Origin: Novosphingobium sp.
GTDB taxonomy: Bacteria > Pseudomonadota > Alphaproteobacteria > Sphingomonadales > Sphingomonadaceae
Length of the DNA stretch: 64,000 bases
Reading direction: 5' to 3'
NCBI GenBank assembly: GCA_017744735.1
Contig: JAGIAR010000012.1
Coordinates: 1-64,000, forward strand
In this document: positions 63,139 through 64,000 of the stretch, in pieces
How the letters are laid out: the number at the start of each line of letters is the position of its first letter
How positions within the stretch are numbered: the first letter of the stretch is position 1
The notes under the pieces: generated by a model
What the model saw: only the letters and a program-made list of their open reading frames with translations
Database searches by the model: none
Told to the model about the DNA's origin: nothing
Made by a program: the position numbers and the translations under genes

Positions 63139-64000
63139 TCAGCTGCCGTCGGCGATGCCGTCGACGGCCTTGCTGACCAGCACGTTCACCGCGACGCGGC
63201 GGTTCTGCGCCTTGCCTTCCTCGGTGCTGTTGTCGGCCAGCGGGTCGGCGGTGGCCATGCCCGTCGGCGTCAGCATGCGGTAGGGCTTCCAGCCGCAGGC
63301 CTGCTGGAGATAGTGCACCACGGTGGTCGCGCGCTTCTCGCTGAGCTCCTGGTTGATCTCGTCGCTCCCGGTCGAGTCGGTGTAGCCGACCACCAGCAGC
63401 AGCGCGTTGTCCATGCCAGAAGCCTGGTTCGAAATCGCGCAGAGATCGCCCTTGGCGTTGGCCGAGAGCGCGGCCTTGCCGGTGTCGAAATTGACGTTGG
63501 TGGTGGCCTTGATGTTGTACTGGTCGATATCGCCCACCCGGCCGCGCAAGGCTTCGGTCGCCGCGGTCTGCTCGGCAAAGCCCTGTTCGGTGCCGGTGCG
63601 GATCATCGAGGCGAACTTGAGGTCCTTGCTCTTGAGGTCGATCTGGCTGGCGTAGAGCCCGCCGTCCCACTGCAGCGTGGCGATCGTCACCGGCAGGCCG
63701 TTGAGCAGCGAATCCGTCGCCAGCTTGTCGCGGTCGAGGCCCAGGAAGCCGCCGCTCGAGCGCACCTTGGTGTCGTCGCCGATCGCAATCGTCTTGCGGC
63801 TGCCGTCGGTGGTCGCGACCTGGATCATGTCGCCCTTGCGCGCGGCGATCACGCCTTCGATCTTCGGGCCGGCGGTCATCGTCGCGCGATCGGGAATGCG
63901 TTCGCCGTACACGGTGGTCAGCACTCCGTTGGCGGGCGCGGTATCGGACTGCGCGTAGAGGCCCGAGGCCGGAACCGCCAGCGCGGCGAGCAGGAACAGG
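63139..64000 (-). CDS. OmpA-family protein (5' end cut by window edge)
   Basis: The frame runs from the right edge, where the minus strand reads a signal-peptide core (LFLLAALAVPASGLYA), to TGA at 63139, 287 residues visible. The middle has beta-rich DUF5666-like repeats (KIEGVIAARKGDMIQVATTDG, LNGLPVTIATLQWDG). The C-terminal domain is OmpA: VNFDTGKAALSANAKGDL, VVGYTDSTGSDEINQELSEKRA and EEGKAQNRRVAVNVL. It should be an outer-membrane or periplasmic peptidoglycan-binding protein. It resembles the fragment at the left edge. Confidence 0.9.
   Translation of the reverse strand, partial: LFLLAALAVPASGLYAQSDTAPANGVLTTVYGERIPDRATMTAGPKIEGVIAARKGDMIQVATTDGSRKTIAIGDDTKVRSSGGFLGLDRDKLATDSLLNGLPVTIATLQWDGGLYASQIDLKSKDLKFASMIRTGTEQGFAEQTAATEALRGRVGDIDQYNIKATTNVNFDTGKAALSANAKGDLCAISNQASGMDNALLLVVGYTDSTGSDEINQELSEKRATTVVHYLQQACGWKPYRMLTPTGMATADPLADNSTEEGKAQNRRVAVNVLVSKAVDGIADGS

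Overview
This looks like chromosome from a GC-rich alphaproteobacterium of the order Sphingomonadales (Sphingomonadaceae/Erythrobacteraceae-like). The reasons are a LigE/LigP-type beta-etherase glutathione transferase, a one-chain LigAB-type gallate dioxygenase, a crtY-crtI-crtB carotenoid cluster, a fused cysNC, and dense packing with many 4-base ATGA/GTGA start-stop overlaps. No rRNA, CRISPR array or complete insertion sequence was seen. One tRNA (Gly, CCC anticodon) is present.

Layout. 1-960: 3' end of an OmpA-family gene and an O-methyltransferase. 965-6637: a leftward operon with two halves of a PEP-synthase-like dikinase, a biotin carrier, a carboxyltransferase and a HAD phosphatase. 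It resembles the acetovanillone/4-hydroxyacetophenone phosphorylation-carboxylation systems (AcvABCDEF of Sphingobium SYK-6, Hpe of Rhodococcus). Two AraC paralogues and a LigE-type etherase follow (6768-9913), which suggests a locus for lignin-derived aromatics. 10015-13859: sulfate activation (cysD, cysNC, a DUF2061 protein, cysQ). 13955-22848: branched-chain/propionate catabolism (enoyl-CoA hydratase, 3-hydroxyisobutyryl-CoA hydrolase, propionyl-CoA carboxylase alpha, methylmalonyl-CoA mutase and epimerase), with lipoproteins, a Rid protein and a TauD-type dioxygenase between. 22957-31295: tRNA-Gly, small membrane proteins, a GDT1-like protein, 6-phosphogluconolactonase, Nudix, dinB, two MFS transporters and glpD. 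31386-36218: carotenoid operon. 36268-42235: DUF2059 and DUF2585 proteins, three YbjN-like secreted paralogues, MipA, a winged-helix repressor unit with three palindromic operators, and a DUF2569 protein. 42284-44289: TPP riboswitch and thiC. 44342-47164: an accessory patch (below). 47207-64000: housekeeping and stress genes, a GT87 transferase, two class III extradiol dioxygenases, a potassium channel, a b561/molybdopterin oxidoreductase pair, and an OmpA-family gene cut by the right edge.

The accessory patch is the most unusual part. Downstream of thiC lie an AbrB/Doc toxin-antitoxin pair split by a palindromic repeat, a decayed second copy of the thiC 3' end, and an AT-rich gene for a GHKL (Hsp90/MORC-like) ATPase whose C-terminus carries an R-x4-H HEPN ribonuclease-type motif. 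This is a plausible stand-alone defence gene on horizontally acquired DNA.

At least six palindromic intergenic repeats of three families are scattered through the window. One lies in frame inside the methylmalonyl-CoA mutase gene, and two appear to supply the ribosome binding site of the next gene. Family assignments rest on reading the translations and on remembered family signatures; no database search was run.
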